This document shows, piece after piece, positions 22,165 to 33,188 of a DNA stretch of 64,000 nucleotides. The position numbers were made by a program, and so were the translations under genes. Where the stretch lies: the NCBI GenBank assembly GCA_003260075.1, contig QLIY01000160.1, positions 150,715-214,714 of the forward strand, in the 5' to 3' direction. The stretch comes from Phallusia mammillata. Lineage: Eukaryota > Chordata > Ascidiacea > Phlebobranchia > Ascidiidae. Under the pieces are notes generated by a model, which was not told the origin of the DNA, did no database searches, and worked only from the letters and a program-made list of their open reading frames with translations. Numbering within the stretch: position 1 is the stretch's first letter; the number at the start of each line of letters is the position of its first letter.

Positions 22165-25100
22165 ATGGATGTACCAGAAAAAACAGTTGCTAAAAGTAAA
22201 ATTAGAGACAACAATAAAAATAAGTTGTTTGGAGAGGCATGGGTTAAAAAAGAAAATTTTGTGGACGATGCCCAAAATGCAGTGGATTTGGCCTTCTCTT
22301 TAAAAGCACATCGCTTTACAGAAAGCGTTACAATGCATGGTGTAAGATACATGTTTCTAAGAGATACACACTTTTTGCGCAGGTAAGTCGGGAAAATCAA
22401 TGTTTTGTGATCAATTAAATACAAATTTAAAATTACCTTGGCAACTTAGCAAAGTCTAAATTTTCAAATTTCCGAGTCATTCAGCACATAAATGCAGCCT
22501 ACTATGACCACATAATGTGCCCGGGACTTTAATTGCAATTTTATGTGACTTTTTGGTCACCCGGTCATCAATTCCATGAAAGGGGGGGGGGGGCAAAGTC
22601 TAACTTTTTAAATTTCCGAGTCGTTCAGCAGATAAATGCAGCCTACTATGACCACATAATGTGCCCGGGACTTTAATATGCAATTTTATGTGACTTTTTG
22701 GTCACCCGGTCATCAATTCCATGAAAAACATCCAATAATTTAAACGAATTGTATGTTGTTTGTTTCTTCACACGGTTACCGTGAATTCGTGAAATATTGC
22801 AGTAACCTCGCGTTTTAGGTTTGTTGAATCTTCTGCTTCTTTTGTAGACTTATATGGACTTGTGTCGTTTTGGGTGGTCTTGGATACTGCAGTTACATAA
22901 TTTTTCAAAGTTTCAAATCCTACTACACTTATCCAACAACACTTAGAATCAACACGGTGTTTGAAGCGAAAGGCGAATTTCCGGCTGTTACCATTTGCCC
23001 GTACAACACTTTTCAGTAAGGGGGGGGGGGGTATGCCAGGTTCGATGTATCTTAAGCAGTTGATTGGTTTACAAACGCAAGATCTGACACCACATAAGAT
23101 AGTTTAAAACTTTCAAACTCCTCGCGGTTTTTCTAATATCTTTAAGAACCACCATACTGCAGTACATGATTTCGTAATTGCGTTGCGAGTATACCTTTGG
23201 CAACTTTCATACTGTTGCTCATCTTTAAAATTTGGATATTGTTTTTTATAGTTTTAGTATCACCCTAAATGCAACTATGCAAACGTTTCATCTAAACCTA
23301 AGTTGTGTTTTTATATTTTAGACGTAGTGCCATGACACCACGACAAATCCAAGCCGTTAAACAAGTTTTCGGTGAATTTTATTTTCCATTGGACGGAGAA
23401 CGAGTTAATCTTAGTGATTTCGATGACTTAAACTTTTTGGAATTTCTTCGCAATACCAGCTTTCAATATCCCACCAACTAGTGAGTATGTGTCGCATTAT
23501 GTGTAATCAAAAATCCACAAAGCTTGCAATAATTATAAATTAATATACAAAGTACAGGTTCGTTCGTTCGTTATGTTTTGTTTAAATTTATACGATTTTT
23601 GCGATATTCTTTTTTTGTTTGTGGTTGCATCAGTAATCGACACCACTAANTACGATTTTTGCGATATTCTTTTTTTGTTTGTGGTTGCATCAGTAATCGA
23701 CACTACTTAGTAATTTTTTTAGTTGCACGTACGAGGGAAAGCTGTGTGGAAAGGAGCTGCTTCACACATATTTAACTGATTATGGATTCTGTAGAGTTTT
23801 TGACCCAAGCGCGGATCCAGATTTGAAAGCACAAACCTCAATAGGTAAAAACTGAAGTACTCTGAGTATATAAATTGTTACATATTGCAAAATAGAGCAT
23901 CATAGATCGTGCAGACTGCATGATCCGTTTTGTGTAAGTTTACTTCGGTTGGATGTTTTAACCGAAATACACCGGACAACCTTTTATAATCAAAGCTCTT
24001 AGTTTGCAAAAGTTAAACCTAGTGAAAGCCAAATTTTGTCGCAACAGTAAGTATAGTGTTGTTGACGGGCATATATCTTTTTTTTTTGCTAGTTTGTATG
24101 TAACTCATTCGACGTTTCGACGTCTGAATCGGCGTGTCTTCATCGAGGATATTATGTATACCATATGCCGGTTAAGCGAAAAAGAAAGTTTTTGGAGATA
24201 GTTATTGCACCACATTGAGCAATTTGGGGGGGGGGGAAGTATGTGTCGTATTATGTGTAATCAAAATTCCACAAAGCTTGCAAAAATTATAAATTAATAT
24301 ACAAAGTACAGGTTCGTTCGTTATGTTTTGTTTACATTTATACGATTTTTGCGATATTCTTTTTTTGTTTGTGGTTGCATCAGTAATCGACACTACTTAG
24401 TAATTTTTTTAGTTGCACGTACGAGGGAAAGCTGTGTGGAAAGGAGCTGCTTCACACATATTTAACTGATTATGGATTCTGTAGAGTTTTTGACCCAAGC
24501 GCGGATCCAGATTTGAAAGCACAAACCTCAATAGGTAAAAACTGAAGTACTCTGAGAATATAAATTGTTACATATTGCAAAATAGAGCATCATAGATCGT
24601 GCAGACTGCATGAGCCGTTTTGTGTAAGTTTACTTCGGCTGGATGTTTTAACCGAAATACACCGGACAACCTTTTATAATCAAAGATCTTCGTTTGCAAA
24701 AGTTAAACCTAGTGAAAGCCAAATAAGTATAGTGTATAGTGTTGTTGCCAGGCATATTTCAATTTTTTTTGCTATTTTGTATATAACTCATTTGACGTTT
24801 CGACGTCTGAATCGGCGTGTCTTCAAAGAGGATAATATGTATACCATATGCCGGTTAAGCTAAAAAGAAAGTTTTTGGAGATAGTTATTGCACCACATTG
24901 AGCAATTTGTACTTACACTTGTCGAATAGAATTGGCACAGTGTAGCATCTGTAAAGTTTATTGAACAGCATCACTAACACAAACATAATAATTAAATATG
25001 TGTAATTCTTCCTTGAAGTTTCTGGGAATATTGACCGGTGATCAAGGGGGGGGGGGAACAGCATCACTAACACAAACATAATAATTAAAGATGTGTAATT

Positions 25101-26679
25101 CTTCCTTGAAGTTTCTGGGAATATTGACCGGTGATCAATATTAAGTAATAAAAACAAAATCTGTTGGTTGGCAATTAATTTTATTTTCAAGGTCAAACAG
25201 GAGGTATGGATTTCGGCGAAGTGGTAAACGAATCAGAATGGACATTTGGACCTTTCTTGATTTACGATGGATTTCGTGTTACTGTGCATGCCCCAGGAAC
25301 AAGAGTGCATTATCTTCGGGATAAAGGGTTTTCACTTTTACCTGGCTTTACTACAGAAGTTGTTTTAAAGCGACAAAAAATTACTATCCTGGTTAGTGTA
25401 AACCAGGGGTGCACTACGTTTTTGCTAAAACAATTAATATTAACTCAAACCCCTAGAAACAAAACATAATGAACCTTAACCAAACCCGAACACGTATGAC
25501 AAGCGCTCGACTCCCTGATCTAAAAATACATGTGCACGGCCGCAAAAATATGCATCCGCGGCCGTTGGTTGCTGTGCACTGCTGGTCTAAAGAATATTTG
25601 TTTGTTAGAATGACTAAGGCATGTTTTAATCTCGCTAAGACTCTTCCCCAGCTAACAATTTGACGTCGGCTCGACGTAGATTTTTGGTCAAGACTTCACT
25701 TTCGCTCAGCCATTCTGTATGTCAGCTCCTCTTTGACGGTTTTAAAGGTTTTGTTGTCTTATAGCCTCCACCGCACGGACAATGTGGACAGACCAATCTT
25801 TCCTTTTATGATTCGTACTCAAGAGAAGACTGTTTGCTTGAATGTGAAACCAACCACACCGTAGAAGTGTGTGGCTGCAAGTTTTTTTATATGCCCGGTG
25901 ATGCCCAAATATGCCGACTTTCGCAAATGCCTGAATGCTTACATGTGCTGAAAGACGCGTTTGGAAATGAATCAAGCAAGTTATTGATGCCAAATTGATT
26001 CGTTGAGCAGATTTCACGTTCATATAATATGTATTTCATTAACAGAAATATTTGACCAGACGAAATGCCAATGTCCACAACAGTGCAATTATACTGATTT
26101 CGAGCTGGAAGTCATACACACCGCTCCGACCAAGGGTTGGACAGAAATTCTAAAGAAGTATCTCAACGTGGATCTAAGGTTTAATAGTATTTTGAATCTA
26201 TTCATATGCTTGGATGTTAATTGTACTATTTTAAACCCAGCCAAGGATTGCAAATGCGCGTGTACTATCAGGATTTCGAATATACCAAAATTGAACAGGT
26301 TGCTATTTATTCTGTTGAAAAACTAATATGTGATATTGGAGGAGCAGCTGGTTTATTCTTAGGATGCAGGTACAGTAGTTTCATACTTGTCACCGAAAAG
26401 CGATAATTTAATATTGTAACAAATCTTATGAAAAACAAATGATAAAGAAAATGATAAAATACTTTGCTGGTGAATATTGTTTAAATTTGTTTGTCATGCA
26501 GCTTTGTTACATGTTTCGAATTCGTTGATTTCGTGGGAGAGTTGTTATGGCTTTCGGGATTTCGACGTCAACGCAAAACGAAAAAGGAAAAGAAGACACA
26601 GCCACAAACAGTGCAACTAACATGGAAAGAACGGATTAAAACCATATTTAACCAGACACTGCAAACAAACTCAAAATAA
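22165..26679 (+). CDS. DEG/ENaC/ASIC-like sodium channel, tandem copy 2
   Basis: Closest paralogue of copy 1, with the same nine-exon structure. Exons: 22165-22382, 22848-23015, 23322-23480, 23723-23844 (or its duplicate 24413-24534), 25192-25391, 25765-25975, 26046-26178, 26241-26369, 26502-26679; 505 aa with one copy of exon 4. It keeps the TMHG gating motif, FPAVTICPYN after TM1, PPPHGQCG, the VCGCKFFYMPGDAQ block and GLFLGCS in TM2. The C-terminal tail is longer and basic, ending near NQTLQTNSK. Exon 4 is present twice with identical sequence. Each is 122 nt, so including both would break the frame. The duplication is joined by an 11-G tract and is probably an assembly artefact. Intron 6 uses a GC donor at 25976, as in copy 1. 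MISGVIAMDV upstream is in frame, but MDVPEK aligns with copy 1. A pyrimidine tract and AG about 15 nt upstream of the start suggest a splice acceptor before the first coding exon. Confidence 0.93.
22448..22726. repeat. Direct duplication joined by 12 G in intron 1 of channel copy 2
   Basis: About 133 nt (22448-22581) recurs at 22594-22726 with several substitutions and one 1-nt indel. The junction is 12 G (22582-22593). The divergence between copies looks like allelic variation, consistent with two haplotypes placed in tandem. Confidence 0.75.
23484..24909. repeat. ~700-nt duplication carrying exon 4 of channel copy 2
   Basis: Segment 23484-24225 recurs as 24237-24909 across an 11-G junction (24226-24236). 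The copies differ by scattered substitutions and small indels, but exon 4 (23723-23844 and 24413-24534) is identical. The left copy contains a further internal repeat joined by an n at 23650 (about 23590-23649 against 23651-23706). Length difference between the two copies is largely explained by this internal repeat. Confidence 0.8.
24963..25138. repeat. Direct duplication joined by 11 G in intron 4 of channel copy 2
   Basis: About 83 nt (24963-25045) is repeated at 25057-25138 with only about one substitution, separated by 11 G (25046-25056). Same pattern as the other tract junctions. Confidence 0.75.
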
Positions 26680-26938
26680 TCAACATTACCTGTCCTGGAG
26701 TATTTCAGGGCTAAGAGTTTGTAGGAAGAGACTGCTTGTAATTGACATTTATGTAATAGTTTTCATGATGAATCGAGAATAATCTGTTTTGAATTTGAGG
26801 TGTTTCAAGTGCAAACTATTCGTTTCAATTACCTCACAGTTTAATGCAAAAAAAATATTGTTTTCCATTTTCACACTTGCTGTACATATAGGTTTTCAAA
26901 TAAGAGCTCTATTACAATTTAAAACTAATTACCTGAAA

Positions 26939-29900
26939 ATGAAAATATTGGACTTGGAAACGGAAGATGAAAAAAAGGAAGAAAACCAGTCCGAAAATGA
27001 AGAATGGGTAAACGACGCAAAGTTCGGTGATGCAAAAGATGCAACTGATCTGGCGATTTCGCTCATGGCTCATCGATTCACTGATAGCGTTACAATGCAC
27101 GGACTGAAATACGTGTTTATGAGGGACGCTCATTACCTGAGAAGGTTATACTGATTTTCTTTACATCTCCATGCAATTTTAAGAGAGATTTTAGGTTTTA
27201 ATCTGTGCATGTAGATTTAAAGGCTGCAAAACAAAATCATGTAACTAAAATAAATCGTATAATCAGATTTCATACTTTTACGCAACCACACTTTTAGGTT
27301 CATTTGGACGTGTGTGGTTTTTCTGGGAATGAGTTATTGCTTGTTCATTATTTATCAAAGCTGGATCGCCTTTCTCTCCTATCCGACCATATTGAGCGTG
27401 AGTAGAAAATTTGAATCAAAAAGTGAGTTTCCTGCTGTGACCATATGCCCCTACAACGTATTCAGGTTAGTCTTGAAAGTGTTTATTAAACTATGTGGTG
27501 ATATAGGTTAGACTGTTTGACTATTTCAAAGTTTTTTTGTGCAGCATGGCTATAATCAATCATTATCAAAATCGTTGTACGGTATCAAACGTTAAATACG
27601 TACTGTTGCGATTATGATCATTTTTTCTAAATCTGAGGATGTATATAAAGTGCTTTACATCGACCACGCATTCTGCTTTTTTTAACAAAAAAATCCCCAA
27701 TACTTATCATGGCAAATTTACATGTTTTGCAAATTGTTTCGCTCCCTAGAAAAAGTAGAATTACTGAACGACAAGAAAAGGCGTTGGGACGCCTTTATGC
27801 TTCGTACTTTGTTCCTCTCGATGATGATCCGGTTGATCTGAGTGAATTTGATGACATGGACATGCTGGAATTTTACCGAAACGCGAGTCACGACATTCAC
27901 ACTGATTAGTATTTTATTTGTTTTAATATTTGATTTTTGTGTAATATTTCAACGTAGCTTATAGTTGTTTTTAACAGCATCAATTTTTCTTGTGTCAGTA
28001 TAAAGATATTACTTATCTTGACATTTTTTAACATTTGCAGTTGTGTGTATAAAGGAAGGCAATGCAAAGACAATCTTTTCAGAACAACCATAACCGACTA
28101 CGGTGTGTGTCATGTATTTGATCCATCTGATAGCCCCGAATACAAGTACCAAAATACAGCAGGCAAGTAATCAATTTACTTGCACCAGCATTGCAAACCC
28201 TGATTTGTTTACAATTTTAGGACAACCGGGTGGTTTCGAGTTTTCTGAGGCAGTTTATGTTGATGACTGGACATATGGGCCTCATATGGCGTACGACGGT
28301 TATCGAATAGCTGTTCACTCACCTGGAACGACCGTATTTTATCTTCGTGACAAAGGGTTCTCACTGTTACCTGGATACGCAACAGATGTGGCTATTCACA
28401 AAAAGAAATACGGATTTTTAGTGAGTGGCATTAACAATTTAAACATATATCGCATACTAGATTTCATTTAAGGTCAAATAAGTGCGACGTGCGTTCAGTG
28501 ATAGCAAAAGCACACCTTTCAAGTAGAACTGTATTGATAAAATAATCACTTGACAAAAAACGTGGTGTAATAGACAGTCCCAGACAAACACATTGTTACC
28601 ACAAGTAATTTTAGATTTTTTTGTTCACTTATGAATTAGTATGGGCCAGAATTGAGTTTCCAGTTGTGACAACTTACATACAAATATAGTAAACTTCGGT
28701 TCATCTAGACCCGATTGGACCAAAATATTGTCCGGATTAAGCGAAGATCCGGATTTACCTAGGTTTACTGGTATGGTTCACTGTTAGGAGATATTAAACA
28801 ACGAGTAGTAATTAACAGTGGAAATGAGACCTATGACTGCTATATTGTGTCTGTCTATTTCATGTGGGTTGGTCACTTGCAAATACCTAAAGAAGATTAA
28901 ATATGCTGCGTTTGGCCAAATACACAAGTTTTTTTTTTACACAAAGTATTTCGATTTACAGCCCAAGCCGCATGGGCAATGTGGAACATCAAAGTTGGAA
29001 TTCTTTGACGAATATTCACAGGAAAATTGTATCGTAGAATGTGAAACTCGTTTTACTGTGGAGTCATGTGGCTGCAGGTATATCTACATGCCTGGTGACG
29101 CCAAATACTGTTCGTTGTCGGAGCTCGAGTGGTGCAGCTACGCATTTTTTAGTTCATTTGCAAACGATACAGGTCAGTGAAGAAGCCCTTTATCCTACGT
29201 AAATCTTCGATGCTTGGCCGACTTCGATGTTTAAGTTGTAAAGAAACCAGCATACTCGTATCGTAACATTAAAATACTCCGTACACATTTTGAGACGTGT
29301 AGCCAGTTATTGTGTGCTATCTCATCTCGATCTACAAGCTCATATAACTCAAGTATCGAATTGCCACAAAAGCTTGCCAACTTTAATTTGAAATGATTGA
29401 TCTGGGTATCTTAATATTCAGACTCGTTTAAAAAAAAAGATTTTGTCAAAAGCCTATTTTTCCTAATTCTGTAACTTTCAAGAAAATACCAAAGTGTATG
29501 CAATTTGCCTCTTAAAATATTGTAACTTACATCAAAGGCGAGATGTTGTGAAAGCAATTTCTTTCTGGCACAGAAACTGTGAGGTGTTTATCTAAACCAG
29601 CAAGAAATCAGTTCACAACGCCTATCGAAACACTCGTCATTGCAACTCGCCTGACCAGATTCCCCCAAAACGTTCTTTGGTGTGTAGCCAATAAACCAAA
29701 CCAAATTGTTTTTGCTTTTCTTTAGCTATTTTTGACAACACGAAATGTGACTGCCCACAAGAATGCAGCAAAATTGAGTATGACTTGCATATTACACACA
29801 CAGCTCCTACTCAGGGATACAAGGATATTATGCTGCAACTGATAAACATCAATATCGAGTATGAAAAACGTTTGTTGTAAAAACTTGTAAATACTGTAAA

Positions 29901-30437
29901 AAAAGTTTGTTTCTAATTGTCCGACTAATAATAATGCAACAAACCTTTTCAAATTGTACCATTTTACTCAATTCAACACAGCTTTATCTACATTACCTCT
30001 AACGACAGCACCCAAAGCTGTTCCCCGATAAACATATGTTTTGTTATGTCACATAAACTGGCCTGTATGAAAGTTTGTTCGAAAAACAAGCGAAAAAGCA
30101 TGTTCTTATTTTATTCCGTTTGTATTCTACAGTAGTGCGATGCAACTTCGATTGTATTACACTGATCTGGAGTATTGGGAATTGACAGAGACAGCTGTGT
30201 ACAGTTTTGAAAGACTGATGTGTGATGTTGGTGGTGCTGGAGGACTTTTCCTTGGTGTCAGGTACGTAATTTATGATCCAATATACAAAAAAAAGATTGT
30301 ATGATTTCCATTTTTACAGTTTTGCCACCATGTTCGAGTTTGTGGACTTCAGTTTTGAAATGATGTGGGTTTGGATTTTGCGGCAATATGCTTTGCGGAA
30401 AAAGCGACAAAATCAAGTTCATGAAGTCATACAATAA
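26939..30437 (+). CDS. DEG/ENaC/ASIC-like sodium channel, tandem copy 3
   Basis: Exons: 26939-27144, 27298-27465, 27750-27908, 28041-28162, 28221-28420, 28962-29172, 29726-29858, 30133-30261, 30320-30437; 481 aa. Internal exon lengths match copies 1 and 2 exactly. It has an acidic N-terminus (MKILDLETEDEKKEEN), TMHG, TM1 beginning WTCVVFLGMSYC, FPAVTICPYN, PKPHGQCG, ESCGCRYIYMPGDAKYC and a GLFLGVS filter in TM2. Intron 4 needs a GC donor (G|GCAAGT at 28162/28163), because the nearby GT would shift the frame. The reading frame stays open upstream to 26789, but a 'catatag' acceptor-like site lies just before the chosen start. It begins only about 260 nt after the stop of copy 2, so the two genes are tightly packed. 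Confidence 0.93.
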
Positions 30438-31721
30438 AAACAGCCAAATTTTGAGGAACGCTCTAGTTAAGGCGTCATTTCATTTTCTCTTGAATTGCGC
30501 ACATAATTATGTGTTAAAATTATGTTTGGTCCTGAAACTTTGTTGTAAGTCTGATTATTAAGATTCGTACGCAAGTATTTCTTCTAAGTATGGCAAAAAC
30601 AACTATTTTTTACCCAAAATTATGACGAATAATTCTACAAAACATTACAATAGTACATGTTTGACATGGTGGATAGTTTTAAGCCCTTTCTTATATTGCT
30701 CATAATACGCGTTTTTCGTTACATAACAATAAAAATATCTCGAATTTGCAAACCTATTGAGTTTGCAAGCGTAAACCATTTAAACAACTTGACTTTTTGC
30801 GACTGTTTTAATGTGTCTATTTTTAGCGCAATTTGTGTCTATTTTCAGTGAAATCTTTATGTGGTTTCAAGAAAGGCGTTGGTAAATAATCGCAAAATAT
30901 TTGCTCGTCACTGAAAATATTTTCACCAGAAAAAAATTGTCGGGGTAGCACATCGTTCCAAGTGTGAAAAGACTTGGCAATATAATATTGTACATCGTAA
31001 CCCCGAATGGAAAAACTTTAATAAACCGTCTTTTTAACAAACTTGTAACGTTAACTACTAAGTGCCAACGTCTTTCTACTGTTAAAATTTTACACAACAA
31101 GTTTTATTTGCTTAGCAAAATTGTCTGCGGTTGATATCGACAAATCTTCAACCAAGCAGAACTTTAATACAAAACTAGTAGATTTCTTCGAGATTCGTTC
31201 GAGACACATCTGTACTAACGTGCAACTGCAAAACTGCAGCACAAACACAAACACACAACGATTTTCGCTAGACTTGAGCGAGAACTTCCTGGAATTATCT
31301 AACAAGGCTATTAGTCTAAAACCGTCACGTGACTTTGTAGCCAATCTCCACCTTCCATGGTTGCGTTATGACGTTGCATAATAGCATTATAATAGCAAAT
31401 ATATAATAGCAAACATTACCAAACACCGAATACTTGAATCTTAAGTGAATACTTCAATAAATGTGCCGATGAACAAACAAGAGATAAAATCGAACAACTA
31501 GGTGACAATACAAGCAAAGTACAACTTACAAAGAGAAAAACTTCAAAAGTTTATTTAGCATGCAAGCGGTGCATATACGCTTATAAAAACCACATCCAAC
31601 ATTATTTTAAGTGTTTTTCAAATTTTAGAACACATTGTTTTTTGATTTTTATTAGTTGTTTTTTGTTGTATTTGTATTTGATGTTACCGTTGATAAATCT
31701 TTTCGACTTATTCCAATCACA
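30438..31721. other. Intergenic between channel copy 3 and the small secreted gene
   Basis: Nothing recognisable. Open frames of 77-86 codons overlap on both strands around 30867-31381 without domain or codon signals. A TATA-like box belonging to the next gene is at 31582-31588. Confidence 0.5.
31582..31588 (+). promoter_or_regulatory. Candidate TATA box
   Basis: TATAAAA lies 134-140 nt upstream of the start codon at 31722. It fits a core promoter for the small secreted-protein gene with a 5' UTR of about 100 nt. Confidence 0.45.
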
Positions 31722-31979
31722 ATGGTGTTTTATAAGTGTTTTTTTGTGGTGATGTGCTTATGTGTACCTGCGTATGGCGATTCAGCGAATGATCAATCTG
31801 TATGTAAAGTTGATGTAATGAAGTCGGTAAACATTGGAAACAAGGTTAGATTCGAAAGTTGCGAATTAATGAAAGAATTGAATTACGAGTGTTGGTTTTG
31901 TCCAGACTTTACGCTGGCGTTAGGCCTTCTTTTGATTGGCTGTAAGATGTTCGTGGGACCTTGTCTTAATTGTCCCTAA
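31722..31979 (+). CDS. Small secreted cysteine-rich protein, single exon
   Basis: An 85-aa frame starting MVFYKCFFVVMCLCVPAYG, a good signal peptide, with predicted cleavage after about residue 19. The mature part of about 66 aa has seven Cys (SVC, ESC, YECWFC, IGCK, GPC, LNC) and a hydrophobic stretch LALGLLLIG. I do not recognise the family. Support for a real gene comes from the TATA-like box upstream, an AATAAA at 32107-32112 and the secretory signal. An in-frame extension to 31656 exists, but the signal peptide favours the 31722 start. It sits between channel copies 3 and 4 on the same strand. A chance frame cannot be excluded. Confidence 0.5.
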   Translation: MVFYKCFFVVMCLCVPAYGDSANDQSVCKVDVMKSVNIGNKVRFESCELMKELNYECWFCPDFTLALGLLLIGCKMFVGPCLNCP

Positions 31980-33188
31980 TTGTTTGAAGTTTAAAAAAAT
32001 TGTTCCAGATACTAGCTTTCTCAGAAACCTAAACGAACTTTTCGAAGATATGTTGGACCCAAATCAACAGTTTGACGACATTTGAGTGCTTGAAACAGTT
32101 CGACAAAAATAAAGTTGTTGATCTGCTGAAGGTTTATGCACTATCATGTAAGCATATCAAAAAAAATGTGAAAAAAACATTAAATATATGTTTTACAGGC
32201 CAGTCAAAAATCAGTAGAAATTTAGTCATGTTTTCAAAATAATTATTTTGTGTATTGAAAGCGATCTACTCCGTAAGATTGACCTCCAAACACTATAGTT
32301 AACGCGTTTTCAATCGCAAAAACGTGCAAAGTTGTTATTTAGTTAGGCATATGACCAAGTTTTTGCACGGTACCCTATGTTATAGTTGCAACAACGATCT
32401 TTGTGACAATGATTTGGCAACACTGATAATTCTAATTTTTTAGTTGGCAACACTGATTTTCGGGCCACCTATAAAATGTGCCTACAGGCCAGCAGACCCT
32501 TTATCCGGCACTGGACATGCATATGTCACCCCCATTAACAAACAGAATTGTTTGGCTAAAAAATGATCGGCAATGACTGATGATGTCCAGTAAAAAAAGA
32601 GTTATTTTGGGATATTTACATTTCACAGTATTATCTAATGACGATAGGCACATTGTGAGATTGACTTATAGTATTGATTAGATTTGTTTGATTTTGGTTA
32701 TTGTTCATTATTTGTGTTCGACAACTGAATATGTCGTATATCACCACGCAAGCACGACAAAGATCTTGCACAACAATTGAAAAACGTGGCTCAAAGATGG
32801 GGTAGATTGATAGAAAGCCTGATCGACCGCCAGTTTCCTGTCCAGTAAATTTTTATCGCTTGTTTGTATGTGAAGACAGAGGAGTTGAAAACATCTAGTT
32901 GCGAAAGATGTTAGTTCAAAGCATCAATAAGCAAATTTGAGAAGTTTTATTATCCGCGTTTTAAAGATTTTGTGTTTGATCAAAATGGCAAATTGTAGCA
33001 GGGTTTAGGCCACACAAGGCAGCAAAATATGATGACGATACAGTTATGGTATATTGGTGTAAATATTAAAGCTGTTCTTTTTTGACAAAAATTTAACCCT
33101 TAAGTATTTGAACGGCAATCTTTAGAATATCAACAGCGTTTCTACTGTTTGCACCAGGTCATTGTGATTAGCCGTTAAAATAGAAAAC
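31980..33188. other. Intergenic before channel copy 4
   Basis: Contains the 3' UTR and AATAAA (32107-32112) of the small secreted gene and a partial hAT-type repeat at about 32340-32513. Nothing else is recognised. Confidence 0.5.
32340..32513 (-). mobile_element. Partial hAT-type MITE, same family as 49933-50116
   Basis: The end 'tttatccggcactg' and inner words 'cctacaggccagcag' and 'ggcaacactgat' are the reverse complement of the element at 49933-50116. Only one terminus is clear (32513). The left end and target duplication are not found, so its extent is approximate. Confidence 0.5.

Noticed and set aside
23723-24534. Mutually exclusive exon 4a/4b in channel copy 2
   Set aside because: The two exons are identical and sit in a duplication joined by a G tract. 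Functional alternative exons would differ.
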